From: UMGS1696 sp963643035
Lineage (GTDB): Bacteria > Bacillota > Clostridia > Oscillospirales > CAG-272
Direction of reading: 5' to 3'
Assembly (NCBI GenBank): GCA_963643035.1
Contig: CAVIKO010000165.1
Span: 1-8,499, forward strand
Length of the DNA stretch: 8,499 nucleotides
How positions within the stretch are numbered: the stretch's first letter is position 1; every line of letters begins with the position of its first letter. The notes beneath the pieces are model-generated. The model was given only the letters and a program-made list of their open reading frames with translations. It searched no databases and had not been told where the DNA came from. Positions 1 through 6,577 of this stretch are shown here, piece by piece. Both the position numbers and the translations under genes were made by a program.

Positions 1-124
1 TGGCGCCGGGGTTGTCGTTGCCGTAGCCTTCCATGAGGTTGACAACACCCCACACCGCAAGACCTGCGCCGAGGGCGATAACAAGCGTCTGGAGAACCGT
101 AACTGCCTGATTGATAAATGCCAT
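1..124 (-). CDS. Maff2 family conjugative-element membrane protein (5' part, runs off window)
   Basis: The first 41 codons are present; the gene continues past the left edge of the window. The reading begins MAFINQAVTVLQTLV and reaches a glycine-rich, tryptophan-containing hydrophobic stretch (about residues 10-30) followed by EGYGNDNPGA, which is the signature of the short (about 70 residue) Maff2 family. These proteins are encoded within conjugation modules of Tn1549-like elements; the hydrophobic segment suggests a membrane protein, and the biochemical role is not established. The ATG at 124 is supported by AAGGAGG seven to nine bases upstream (about 134-140 on the plus strand as cctcctt). 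A truncated 3' end of a second maff2 copy lies just upstream on the same strand. This gene most likely belongs to the host conjugative element rather than to the inserted mobilizable element. Confidence 0.85.
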   Translation of the reverse strand, partial: MAFINQAVTVLQTLVIALGAGLAVWGVVNLMEGYGNDNPGA

Positions 125-217
125 ACTTGAATTTCCTCCTTAAATCGTTGGTGAATTGTGAGGGGCAAGTGCCTTTTCCGCACCCGCCCCGATGGTTGCT
201 TCTGCGCGGCTGCTGGA

Positions 218-302
218 TTAACCGAACAGACCGGAGAGCAGAGGGATGAGGGTCGTGCCGATCAGCACCACACCACCGCCAGCCATGAGCTGTGTCATCC
301 CC
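218..302 (-). pseudogene. Maff2 3'-end remnant at the insertion junction
   Basis: Reading the minus strand from 298 gives MTQLMAGGGVVLIGTTLIP followed by LLSGLFG and a TAA stop at 218-220, which is the usual Maff2 C-terminus. The similarity seems to start with the preceding glycine codon (about 299-302). Further upstream the reading becomes unrelated (CYL before GM), so the first half of the gene is missing. It is followed 93 bases downstream by the start of an intact maff2. The simplest reading is that a serine-recombinase element inserted into one of two tandem maff2 genes and left this 3' part at its left end. The missing 5' half should then lie beyond the right end of the window. Confidence 0.75.
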
Positions 303-306
303 AAAT
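296..306. other. Probable left attachment junction (attL) of the inserted element
   Basis: Maff2-coding similarity ends here when read leftward to rightward, and the sequence to the right belongs to the recombinase end of the mobile element. Large serine recombinases cross over at a central dinucleotide, so the exact point lies within a few bases of GGGATGA on the minus strand. The partner junction is not in the window, so the core cannot be fixed from a direct repeat. Confidence 0.45.
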
Positions 307-320
307 AGCAGGAACAATCA

Positions 321-402
321 CAACTCACAGCAGGCGGCGGTGTTACTCATCGACATCACCCTGATCCCTGCACTTACTATGTAAGTGCGCTCTCCGGTCT
401 GT
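321..402 (+). pseudogene. Degenerate, inverted maff2-like 3' fragment
   Basis: The plus strand here resembles the minus-strand remnant at 218-302. With one or two frame corrections it reads AGGGV, then LIDITLIPAL, and an exact 14-base match (GCTCTCCGGTCTGT, 389-402) to the maff2 codons for LSGL. That 14-mer is the perfect inverse of 226-239. The two stretches therefore form an imperfect inverted repeat of about 80 bases centred near 303-320. A short hairpin (370-388) interrupts this copy before the 14-mer. The alignment was made by eye. It may be an old maff2 piece trapped at the element end, or an arm of the recombinase site. Confidence 0.45.
370..388. repeat. Perfect 8-bp hairpin near the element's left end
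   Basis: GCACTTAC (370-377) and GTAAGTGC (381-388) are exact inverse complements around a TAT loop. No T-run follows on either strand, so it is not a clear terminator. It lies about 30 bases past the recombinase stop codon. Its right arm continues as TAAGTGCGCTCT, one base away from the IncQ-type nic sequence TAAGTGCGCCCT. Confidence 0.5.
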
Positions 403-418
403 GGTATCTATTCAGTTA

Positions 419-2074
419 TCATGTGTTTTCGTTTGAACCCTTGAAGTTCCAGTGAATCTCAACCGTCTGGCGGACAGTCTCGCCGTCCAAATCCTCATGG
501 ATCACGATTACACGGATAAGGCGGTTCAGCGTCGTTGCGTCAAGCTCGCGGATGTCCGCGTATTCCTTGATCGTCTCAATCCATCTCACGCTGTCGATCT
601 CTTCCTGCTCACGCTCAGCAAGCCGCTCGGAATTCAGTCTGACACGGTTCTTCAGCGTCGCCTGTTCGGCTTGCTTCTGATCAAGAATTGAATTGAACGT
701 GTCCTCGTTCAGCTTACCGGAAAACATATCCTCATACAGCCGTCCGATCACTCTTTCAAGCTCACGTATCCGCTCGTTGTCACTTGAAATGCTCCGCTCA
801 ATGACCTCACGCTCCGAAACCGCTCCGTCCTTTGAACTCATCTGAAGCTCATGCTCAATCGCTTCTTCATCGGCAAGCGCGGCTTTTGCACACTTCTGAA
901 TCTCACCGAGAACAATCTCATGGAGCGTATCGAACTTTATCCGGTGCTGACTGCAATGCTTCACCCCGAACTTGTTGTAGCGCGAACAGGTGTAGATTTT
1001 ATCCTTGCCTTTCTGGTTCGCACGTCGGATATTCATGCTGCTGCCGCATTGTCCGCATTTGACCAGTCCCGCGAATATGCTGTAATTGCCCCATGCGTCG
1101 GGACGCTTACGGCTTTTCACCTTGCTCGCGACAAGCTCGAACGTTTCGCGGTCGATAATCGGCTCATGCATATTCTCGACGGTGATCCAATCCTCGGGCT
1201 TTTTCGCTCCTATCCATCCGACCTTGAATTTGTACTCCGACTTTTGAGACGCTATCGTTCCGATGTAAACCGGATTCGCGAGAATGTCCTGAATCGTCGT
1301 GAAGTCCCAGACAAAGCGTCCGTTTTTGGGATCAATCTTCTCAAATTTGGAATAGACCTTTCTGAGTCCCTTCTGCCTGTTCCACCAAGTCGGGCATGGT
1401 ATCTGTTCATCCTCCAGCTTTCTGCGGATATAGTTCGGTCCGTGACCGTCAAGTGCGTAGGCAAACAGCTTTCGGACAATCGGCGCGGTATCCTCGTCAA
1501 TGATGAGGTGATTCTTGTCTGCCGGATCTTTTTTGTACCCGAACGGCGCGAGGCATCCGGTGAACTGACCTTCGTTCGCTTTCATTGCATAGACCGAATG
1601 CACCTTGCCGGATAGGTCCCGGCAGTAATGCTCGTTGAAATACGCTCGTATCGGAATGAATCCGTCGTCGCGTTCGCTGTCAACATTGTCGGTCAGTCCG
1701 ATATACCGGACATGATTCTTCGGAAAGAATTTCTCAAAGAGAAGCCCGAAGTCAAGGTAGTTTCTCGCAAGGCGGCTTGAATCCTTTGTGATGACAAGAT
1801 CAATCTGACCTCTCCGAATATCGTCAAGCATCCGCTGTAGTCCCGGTCGCGTATCCATTTTCAGACCTGAAATTCCGTCGTCTTCGTAGCACGAGACGAT
1901 TTTCCATCCCTGCTCTGTGCAGTAGTCGGTCAGCAGCTTTCGCTGATTCTGTATGCTCTCGCTCTCACTGTCGAGATTGTCATCCTTGGAAAGGCGGCAG
2001 TAAATTGCCGCTCTCACCTCCGTTTCACAGTTTAATTTGTTGTTTCGGCTGTACACAGTCCTGTTTTTCATCAT
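419..2074 (-). CDS. Large serine recombinase (site-specific integrase/excisionase)
   Basis: A 551-residue protein that should cut and rejoin the element's attachment sites. The N-terminal resolvase domain (about 20-165) shows the nucleophile motif YCRLSKDD with Ser29, and supporting arginines in DTRPGLQRM (R76, R81) and KDSSRLARN (R101, R104). The middle recombinase domain (about 175-330) contains the conserved GCLAPFGYKK, ILANPVYIG and HEPIID stretches. A zinc ribbon follows with C340xxC343, C363 and C374, then a charged coiled-coil-like segment (about 415-490) typical of the C-terminus of large serine integrases. The length is normal for the family and all key residues are present. The start at 2074 is set by GGAGGA six bases upstream (2081-2086); a second in-frame ATG follows at once. 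It is the last gene of the minus-strand mobility block and lies beside the disrupted maff2, which is probably its target. Confidence 0.95.
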   Translation of the reverse strand: MMKNRTVYSRNNKLNCETEVRAAIYCRLSKDDNLDSESESIQNQRKLLTDYCTEQGWKIVSCYEDDGISGLKMDTRPGLQRMLDDIRRGQIDLVITKDSSRLARNYLDFGLLFEKFFPKNHVRYIGLTDNVDSERDDGFIPIRAYFNEHYCRDLSGKVHSVYAMKANEGQFTGCLAPFGYKKDPADKNHLIIDEDTAPIVRKLFAYALDGHGPNYIRRKLEDEQIPCPTWWNRQKGLRKVYSKFEKIDPKNGRFVWDFTTIQDILANPVYIGTIASQKSEYKFKVGWIGAKKPEDWITVENMHEPIIDRETFELVASKVKSRKRPDAWGNYSIFAGLVKCGQCGSSMNIRRANQKGKDKIYTCSRYNKFGVKHCSQHRIKFDTLHEIVLGEIQKCAKAALADEEAIEHELQMSSKDGAVSEREVIERSISSDNERIRELERVIGRLYEDMFSGKLNEDTFNSILDQKQAEQATLKNRVRLNSERLAEREQEEIDSVRWIETIKEYADIRELDATTLNRLIRVIVIHEDLDGETVRQTVEIHWNFKGSNENT

Positions 2075-2097
2075 ATTTTTTCCTCCATAGTGGCACG

Positions 2098-2322
2098 TCA
2101 GGCTGTGTATACCGCATCAGGAGTAATATAATTATACGTCTGATTGCGGTCACCGTCAACGGTTTCCTTCCTATTTAAAATATTGTTTTCATTTCGAGGC
2201 TCGTTCCTGAGCTTCTGCTGTCTTTGAAGTATCAGTTCTATAAAGGCTTGCCTGTCGGTTCTGTCTCCATCGTAGACCGATTTTACGGTAATTACGGCAT
2301 CCTTCGCTTTTGTCATAGGCAT
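2098..2322 (-). CDS. Small hypothetical protein between relaxase and recombinase
   Basis: A 74-residue protein, beginning MPMTKAKDAVITVKSVYDGD and continuing with RTDRQAFIELILQRQQK. I do not recognise a named domain. The pattern of a beta-strand-like VITVKSVYDG segment followed by a helix is, from memory, like small orphan proteins encoded just upstream of serine recombinases in other clostridial elements. It ends 23 bases before the recombinase start, so the two are probably co-translated. The start is supported by GGAG (2332-2335) and AAGGA (2326-2330); the second ATG two codons later is equally possible. A role as a recombination directionality factor or an accessory to the recombinase is a guess from position and size only. 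Confidence 0.6.
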   Translation of the reverse strand: MPMTKAKDAVITVKSVYDGDRTDRQAFIELILQRQQKLRNEPRNENNILNRKETVDGDRNQTYNYITPDAVYTA

Positions 2323-2485
2323 AAATCCTTTCTCCGTTTGACGGAACTGAAATCTGTAGGTTTTCGGGTGGTTTTTCGAGCATTTTCAGGCGCATAAGCT
2401 CTGTTTTCGGACTGCCGATACATGGATGAGGGTATGTAGTTATCGTCAGGCACAGAAGATTTTTCGGGAGCATATGCACCTTTTT

Positions 2486-3976
2486 TCAGCGTTCGTATTC
2501 ATGCTGTTTATTCAATTCGTTATTCTGTTTTTGTTCTCTCGACTTGTCGTCAGCCATGACGCATGAGACGCAATAGCGGACGGATTTGAGTTCGTTCAGG
2601 TCAGACCTGCATTGTTCGGTCGTCTTGTCATGGGACTTGCTGACCTCTTCCAGTCCCGCAAGCTCCTTTCTCCATTCGCTCCGGCTGTGATTCCTGCCGT
2701 CAAGGTGCGAGCGGAGGAATCTATCGGCGGCATAGAACGCGTCAAGCTCGTCCCTGTGCTTTTCACGGAACTTTTCCTTCTGACCTTTCCAGTGAATCGA
2801 GCGGTATTTCTCATCAATCGGCTTGTACTTCTCGTAATTCTCGGAATGTCGGATAAGACGACGCAGCGTTTCCATACGCTTCTGTTCTTGCGATATACGG
2901 TTTAATTCATTGGTGACGCGCTCAATTTCCGCACCGAGTTCATCGACTGTTGCAATATTCTTTCCTTTAAGAAACGAAATCGCGTGAGAGATTTTCCTGA
3001 GGTCGGTCAAGCCGCATTTGTTCTGCACGACAACGCTCCAGTCCATCCGCTCGGCTTTCCGCTTGCTCATGTAATCGAGAAGATATTCCGGCAGTGTCTT
3101 CTCCTGTTCTTCCTCGCGCAGAGCTTCTCGGAGTGCGTCCTTCACGTCGGTAAGCCAGTCGATGAGTGAGCGGATCGTCTTTTTCAGCGCAGCTTTCAGA
3201 CGGTTGGTTCGACTTATCTCACGATTCAGGTCTCCCTTGTTCGTTCGGATTCCTTTGCGCTCCAGTCCGGCGGCTTCAGGTCCGAGATGAACTGTCGGGA
3301 TTTGGTCGAACCCCTGACGCGCATAGGATCGCATATCCAGACGCTCCGGACGGTTATTCGCTTTGAGATATTTGTTCGCTGAAACCTCCCATTCGTGCCG
3401 CCAGATTTCGGCATACTTTCTGTCGTTCCAATCGACGGTATCCTCCTTGTGGGACTTCCAGCTGCCGGACGGAAGTTTTATCCGCTGACCGTTCTCATCA
3501 AGATCATAGACCTTTCGGCTTTTCGGCAGCCACTTTCCGTCCTCACCTATCGCACGCATGGTCAGCATGATATGCGCGTGCGGATTGCCGTCTCCCTTGT
3601 CGTGAATGGCGAAGTCGGCGCACATTCCCTTTGAGACGAACTGCTCCTGACAGTATTCCCGGATAAGCCGCGCGTGCTGATCGGGAGGAATTTCTTTTGG
3701 TATGGCAATTACCATGCGCCTTGCAAGCTGAGAGTTCCATTGATTCTCAACCTTCTCGACAGCGTTCCAAAGTGTTGCACGGTCACGGTATTCCTCCGGC
3801 GCGTTTGGCGGGAGAAGAATCTCGCTGTGAACAACCTCCTTCTTTCCCGTATAATCCTTGATCTTCCGGTCGTACTCGCTGAATAACCGCTCGCCGCTCT
3901 GGTATGCCGCTCCGGCAACAGCGGATTTGTTCTCGCTACGTTTGGCAATTGTGATTTTGAAATGCGGACAGGGCAA
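2486..3976 (-). CDS. MobA/MobL family (MOBQ) conjugative relaxase
   Basis: A 496-residue protein that should nick oriT and pilot the transferred strand. The N-terminus carries the MOBQ catalytic set: Tyr25 in AGAAYQSGERL, and the metal-binding histidines H125, H133 and H135 in IHDKGDGNPHAHIM. The segment DWNDRKYAEIWRHEWEVSANKYL (about 180-205) is also typical of the family. The C-terminal half is rich in Lys, Arg and Glu and predicted helical or coiled-coil, with no helicase or primase domain. The best start is TTG at 3976, with AAAGGAAGG six bases upstream (3984-3992); an in-frame TAA lies two codons before it, so no longer version exists. It is preceded by a candidate oriT and the DUF3847-type gene. 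Mobilization would depend on coupling and channel proteins encoded elsewhere. Confidence 0.93.
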   Translation of the reverse strand: MPCPHFKITIAKRSENKSAVAGAAYQSGERLFSEYDRKIKDYTGKKEVVHSEILLPPNAPEEYRDRATLWNAVEKVENQWNSQLARRMVIAIPKEIPPDQHARLIREYCQEQFVSKGMCADFAIHDKGDGNPHAHIMLTMRAIGEDGKWLPKSRKVYDLDENGQRIKLPSGSWKSHKEDTVDWNDRKYAEIWRHEWEVSANKYLKANNRPERLDMRSYARQGFDQIPTVHLGPEAAGLERKGIRTNKGDLNREISRTNRLKAALKKTIRSLIDWLTDVKDALREALREEEQEKTLPEYLLDYMSKRKAERMDWSVVVQNKCGLTDLRKISHAISFLKGKNIATVDELGAEIERVTNELNRISQEQKRMETLRRLIRHSENYEKYKPIDEKYRSIHWKGQKEKFREKHRDELDAFYAADRFLRSHLDGRNHSRSEWRKELAGLEEVSKSHDKTTEQCRSDLNELKSVRYCVSCVMADDKSREQKQNNELNKQHEYER

Positions 3977-4002
3977 ATATTACCTTCCTTTCAAACAGGG
4001 TA

Positions 4003-4016
4003 GACAATTCATTGTC
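4003..4016. repeat. Inverted repeat in the relaxase leader
   Basis: GACAAT and ATTGTC form a 6-bp inverted repeat around TC, directly abutting the plus-strand terminator hairpin. It lies 10-25 bases upstream of the relaxase ribosome binding site, so it could be an operator or a leader hairpin. Confidence 0.4.
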
Positions 4017-4041
4017 GCAGGGAGAATCCCTGTGTTTTTTT
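4016..4041 (+). terminator. Rho-independent terminator facing plus, opposite the relaxase leader
   Basis: CGCAGGGA (4016-4023) pairs with TCCCTGTG (4027-4034) around a GAA loop, with one G-T pair, and is followed by seven T (4035-4041). The form is that of an intrinsic terminator. No plus-strand protein gene lies upstream, so it would end an antisense transcript crossing the relaxase start. On the minus strand the same hairpin would form in the relaxase leader RNA. Confidence 0.55.
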
Positions 4042-4082
4042 GATGAGTCAGCACACAAGACGAATCATCAAAACGCAGTGAG

Positions 4083-4120
4083 CACCGATAACGGTGTATA
4101 ATTGCGCCCTTTATCAAGGG
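4083..4120 (+). other. Candidate origin of transfer (oriT) with IncQ-like nic
   Basis: CACCG (4083-4087) and CGGTG (4092-4096) form a hairpin around ATAA. Two bases later comes TAATTGCGCCCT (4099-4110), differing by one base from the TAAGTGCGCCCT nic region of IncQ-type (R1162/pTF1) origins, which are cut between G and C. By analogy the nick would fall between 4104 and 4105 on the plus strand. A second small hairpin, CCCTT and AAGGG (4107-4120), overlaps and follows. The site lies directly beside a MOBQ relaxase gene, where such an origin is expected. Confidence 0.65.
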
Positions 4121-4441
4121 TCAGGAACTCTGGGGCCCGTCTCCTTCGTTTTCTGCCGTCATGTTCTCCCTGAGAAAAGAATGAATCAGCGCGGTCACTT
4201 CATCCCTCCTGAATGCAGACTTCAGGATTTCCATGACCTGAGCATCGGTGAGAACTCCCGGATTGATGAGGAACTTTTCAAGCATACCGCCGCGTGTGCA
4301 GAGCCGGTGTGTCCGTTCCTTCCATGTCAGCTTTTTCTCGGCTGATTCGAGGTACTTCTGCATGTGTGTGGCTGCACGGAGCTTTGCCTGAACGTCTGAT
4401 TTTTCTTTTTCAAGAGCTTCGATCTGTTTACAGTTTGACAT
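4121..4441 (-). CDS. DUF3847-type small protein, probable mobilization accessory
   Basis: A 106-residue protein. Residues about 5-45 form a charged coiled coil (KQIEALEKEKSDVQAKLRA and on), followed by KERTHRLCTRGGMLEKFL and a C-terminal LTDAQVMEILKSAF segment. This matches the pattern I know from DUF3847 proteins, which are commonly encoded next to MobA/MobL relaxases in clostridial elements. The function is not established; a relaxosome accessory that helps at oriT is an inference from position and from its small, helical, basic character. The start at 4441 has GGAG five bases upstream (4447-4450). The stop codon abuts the candidate oriT. Confidence 0.75.
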   Translation of the reverse strand: MSNCKQIEALEKEKSDVQAKLRAATHMQKYLESAEKKLTWKERTHRLCTRGGMLEKFLINPGVLTDAQVMEILKSAFRRDEVTALIHSFLRENMTAENEGDGPQSS

Positions 4442-4484
4442 ATTTTCTCCTACCTTTCTTTCATAAAAAACTGGTACTGACCTG

Positions 4485-4555
4485 AAAGTACGCGTATTTT
4501 GAAATTACTGTAATTGCTTTTCGCATACGTCAAATACGCGAAATACGCGTATTTT
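4485..4555. repeat. AAATACGCG repeats and palindromes (iterons or operators)
   Basis: This AT-rich gap has AAATACGCG twice in tandem (4532-4540 and 4541-4549). The second copy is part of a perfect 14-bp palindrome AAATACGCGTATTT (4541-4554). A near-identical palindrome AAGTACGCGTATTT occurs at 4486-4499, and a related CATACGT lies at 4524-4530. Between them is another palindrome, AATTAC-T-GTAATT (4503-4515). The cluster lies between the replication genes and the mobility genes, so it could bind a repressor or a replication initiator. Confidence 0.55.
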
Positions 4556-4569
4556 TGAGTTGCTGTCAA
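4540..4569 (-). promoter_or_regulatory. Possible promoter of the mobility block
   Basis: On the minus strand a perfect -35 box, TTGACA (4569-4564), lies about 123 bases upstream of the DUF3847-type gene. The -10 position, 17-18 bases on, is poor (GTATTT or TATTTC). It falls inside the AAATACGCGTATTT palindrome, which would suit a site blocked by a repressor or helped by an activator. Confidence 0.3.
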
Positions 4570-4576
4570 TATTTTT

Positions 4577-5905
4577 TTACGCGGTCACGATGATGAGCGG
4601 TTCAATCCCAACAAAGCCTCTCACAAACCTGCCTTTGGCATTCACTCTGTTGGAGTATTCAAGGCGGTAGTCGCTCTGGTGTCCGATGAGGTACGCCGCA
4701 AAGCTCTTTGATGACAGTGCCGTCGCCGCGTTGTCCTCGCACCATTGGCGGTAGATCGCGTACAGCTCACGTGAAGTAATCTCGTAATCCGCCTTGAATC
4801 GGATATATCCCTCGGAGGACAGAAACTCGACGATGTTGTTGCCGTCCCTGATCGCCGCCTCCATGTTTTCTTCGGCTCGTCTGCTGACCGTGAATCGGTA
4901 ACTGTTCGCCGTCAGCCTGTGCAGTCCTTCAATCGCCCAGAGGAATATTCCCTCAGCCTCTGCGCACATTTTCTCGGCGATATACGGGTCGTCGATTCTG
5001 TCCGCGGGCTTGTCCTTTGTCGTGAGGATGATCTGCCGACGGAAGAAACCGACGCTTCGGTCGTACAGACTTTGCAGCGTTCCGTTGCCAAGTCCAATAA
5101 AGCGGACGTACAAGTCTCCCTGATAGCTCTGCTGTCCCTTGCGCTCCAAATCCATCGGAAGCTCCGCTGTGATGATCGCCTTGATGTAGTTTGTCTGCGG
5201 GAGAGCTTCCAACTTCATGTCGTCGTCGAGCAGCACCAGCTCATGTTCAAGATCAGCTCTGGCGAATGGGCTTGTCTCGACCTTTGAGATGCTCCCGGTG
5301 TTCATATTCGCGCCGAGAAGAGAGCGCAAAACCAGTCCTATACGAGATTTTCCCTCACCGCCTTTGCCTATAAGAAGGAGCATTTTCTGTCCCTTTGTCG
5401 ATGGAATGAAGCAGTAGCCCATGAACTCCTGCAAGGTCTGAATGTCGTCGCTCTCAAGCAGCTCGGATAGGAATTTCAGCCATTTCTCCGGTTTTGGCGC
5501 GTTCGGATTGTAGCTGACCGGCAGACGGTTGCGGCAGTAATCCTTGGCCGGGGTAAAATGCCCGTTAAGGAACAGTGTCCCGTTCTTCACATGAATCCGG
5601 TCGTGGTGAAGCGGGAGATCGGGTGAATAGCATTCCATCCGCATGGTGTCGATAAGGGCGGTAACGCGTTTTGTAATCCCCTGCGTGAAATACGGCTTGA
5701 TGCGGTCGTAGACCTCCTTTCGCAGCTTGTTTTCGTCCGTGATTCTGCCCTCGGTTGTGAAGAACGCGCCGTTTATGCTTTTCATCGGATGGTCACGGAG
5801 AAACTCGGAACAGAACAGGACTTCGTTCAGGTGCTTTCCGTCAAACCAGTCCGGATAAATCCGATTATACGGCGAGATCGGCTTGGATTCTTTTGTTTCG
5901 GTCAA
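4577..5905 (-). CDS. P4/D5-type phage/plasmid SF3 helicase (replication protein)
   Basis: A replication helicase of superfamily 3. Numbered from TTG at 5905 (442 residues), the Walker A is GKGGEGKS (about 180-187), Walker B is VLLDDD (224-229), the motif C sensor is GLGNG (271-275), and candidate arginine-finger residues lie in FFRRQ (about 289-290). The part before the ATPase (about 100-170) fits the D5-N domain, and a C-terminal region (about 365-440) resembles the winged-helix part of P4-type primases. No primase active site is visible; that role is probably filled by the upstream gene. The start at 5905 is favoured by GGAGG nine bases upstream (5915-5919); a longer reading opens with TTG at 5956 without a good ribosome site. 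The gene overlaps the end of the primase gene by 41 bases, so the two are probably translationally coupled. Confidence 0.88.
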   Translation of the reverse strand: MTETKESKPISPYNRIYPDWFDGKHLNEVLFCSEFLRDHPMKSINGAFFTTEGRITDENKLRKEVYDRIKPYFTQGITKRVTALIDTMRMECYSPDLPLHHDRIHVKNGTLFLNGHFTPAKDYCRNRLPVSYNPNAPKPEKWLKFLSELLESDDIQTLQEFMGYCFIPSTKGQKMLLLIGKGGEGKSRIGLVLRSLLGANMNTGSISKVETSPFARADLEHELVLLDDDMKLEALPQTNYIKAIITAELPMDLERKGQQSYQGDLYVRFIGLGNGTLQSLYDRSVGFFRRQIILTTKDKPADRIDDPYIAEKMCAEAEGIFLWAIEGLHRLTANSYRFTVSRRAEENMEAAIRDGNNIVEFLSSEGYIRFKADYEITSRELYAIYRQWCEDNAATALSSKSFAAYLIGHQSDYRLEYSNRVNAKGRFVRGFVGIEPLIIVTA

Positions 5906-6494
5906 TAGCTTTTTCCTCCATGTTTTTCTGTGCGGTGTAGCTTCTAAGCTCGTCAATGTACGGCTTTAATTCACGAATTGCAGTGACGCGCTCCTTAGTA
6001 CTGCCTGTGATGAATATATCGCAGAGATATTCCACATAGCTTTTCATCTGACAGGCTTCAATAAAGCGCGGATCGGGCGTTGCAATCTGTGAGGTCGGCG
6101 GGTACTTTTTCTCCCATTGTTCAAGAAGTTTCAGGTAACCAAGCAAAGCGAGATAACATTCCTGTTCGTATTTGTGGAACTGTCGGCTATGCTCATAAGC
6201 AACGGAATGCCTGATTGCAGGAGCCGCGCTGTCATTGCATATCCCGAAATCCACCGCCAACCGTTTTGCCGCTTCATGGTTTGTTATCCCGAGAAGCTGT
6301 GCCGCAAGATCGATCACGTCTCCCGATTTCTGACAGCCGAAGCAGTAGAAATGATCGTCATACAGCTTCATCGACGGTATCTTGTCGTCGTGGAACGGAC
6401 AGCAGATCATGTCTCCGCGATGGATTGGCGGTCCGTAACGTTCCGTGACGTGCTTCGGAGTGAGTTGGTTTTTGATTTGTTCGTACAGATTCAT
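5865..6494 (-). CDS. CHC2 zinc-finger primase-like protein
   Basis: A 209-residue protein with a DnaG-like zinc-binding domain at the N-terminus: C32, H35, C51 and C54 (CPFH followed by YCFGC), with the typical HDDKIPSMKLYDDHFYCFGC and KSGDVIDL surroundings. A small helical stretch follows, like the first part of DnaG. There is no TOPRIM catalytic domain, so by itself it should recognise DNA but not make primers; it may act as the DNA-binding part of a primase with the neighbouring helicase. The start at 6494 is set by AGGAGG six bases upstream (6501-6506); a longer open frame upstream lacks a ribosome site. It is the first gene of the minus-strand replication pair. Confidence 0.88.
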   Translation of the reverse strand: MNLYEQIKNQLTPKHVTERYGPPIHRGDMICCPFHDDKIPSMKLYDDHFYCFGCQKSGDVIDLAAQLLGITNHEAAKRLAVDFGICNDSAAPAIRHSVAYEHSRQFHKYEQECYLALLGYLKLLEQWEKKYPPTSQIATPDPRFIEACQMKSYVEYLCDIFITGSTKERVTAIRELKPYIDELRSYTAQKNMEEKAIDRNKRIQADLAV

Positions 6495-6577
6495 TAAAAT
6501 CCTCCTATAGCTTTTGTAATGTGCCGCATACCGTCCGTCATTCCTATCCCGGAATTGCACCGCAACGTATTGACCTC

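Noticed and set aside
158..364. Plus-strand open frame across the left junction
   Set aside because: It crosses the maff2 remnant in antisense and reads as low-complexity, basic sequence without a ribosome site.
851..1615. Long open frame on the plus strand (254 codons)
   Set aside because: It is antisense to the serine recombinase, which has full domain and motif support. The composition looks like a shadow and there is no ribosome site.
2189..2479. Minus-strand open frame that continues the relaxase frame after its stop codon
   Set aside because: The product looks unlike any family, and it overlaps the better supported small gene at 2098-2322 in another frame. The relaxase already has a normal length, so a read-through extension is not needed.
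2323..2485. Gap between relaxase and the small gene
   Set aside because: I looked in all minus-strand frames for another small gene. Only proline- and lysine-rich or unlikely readings appear.
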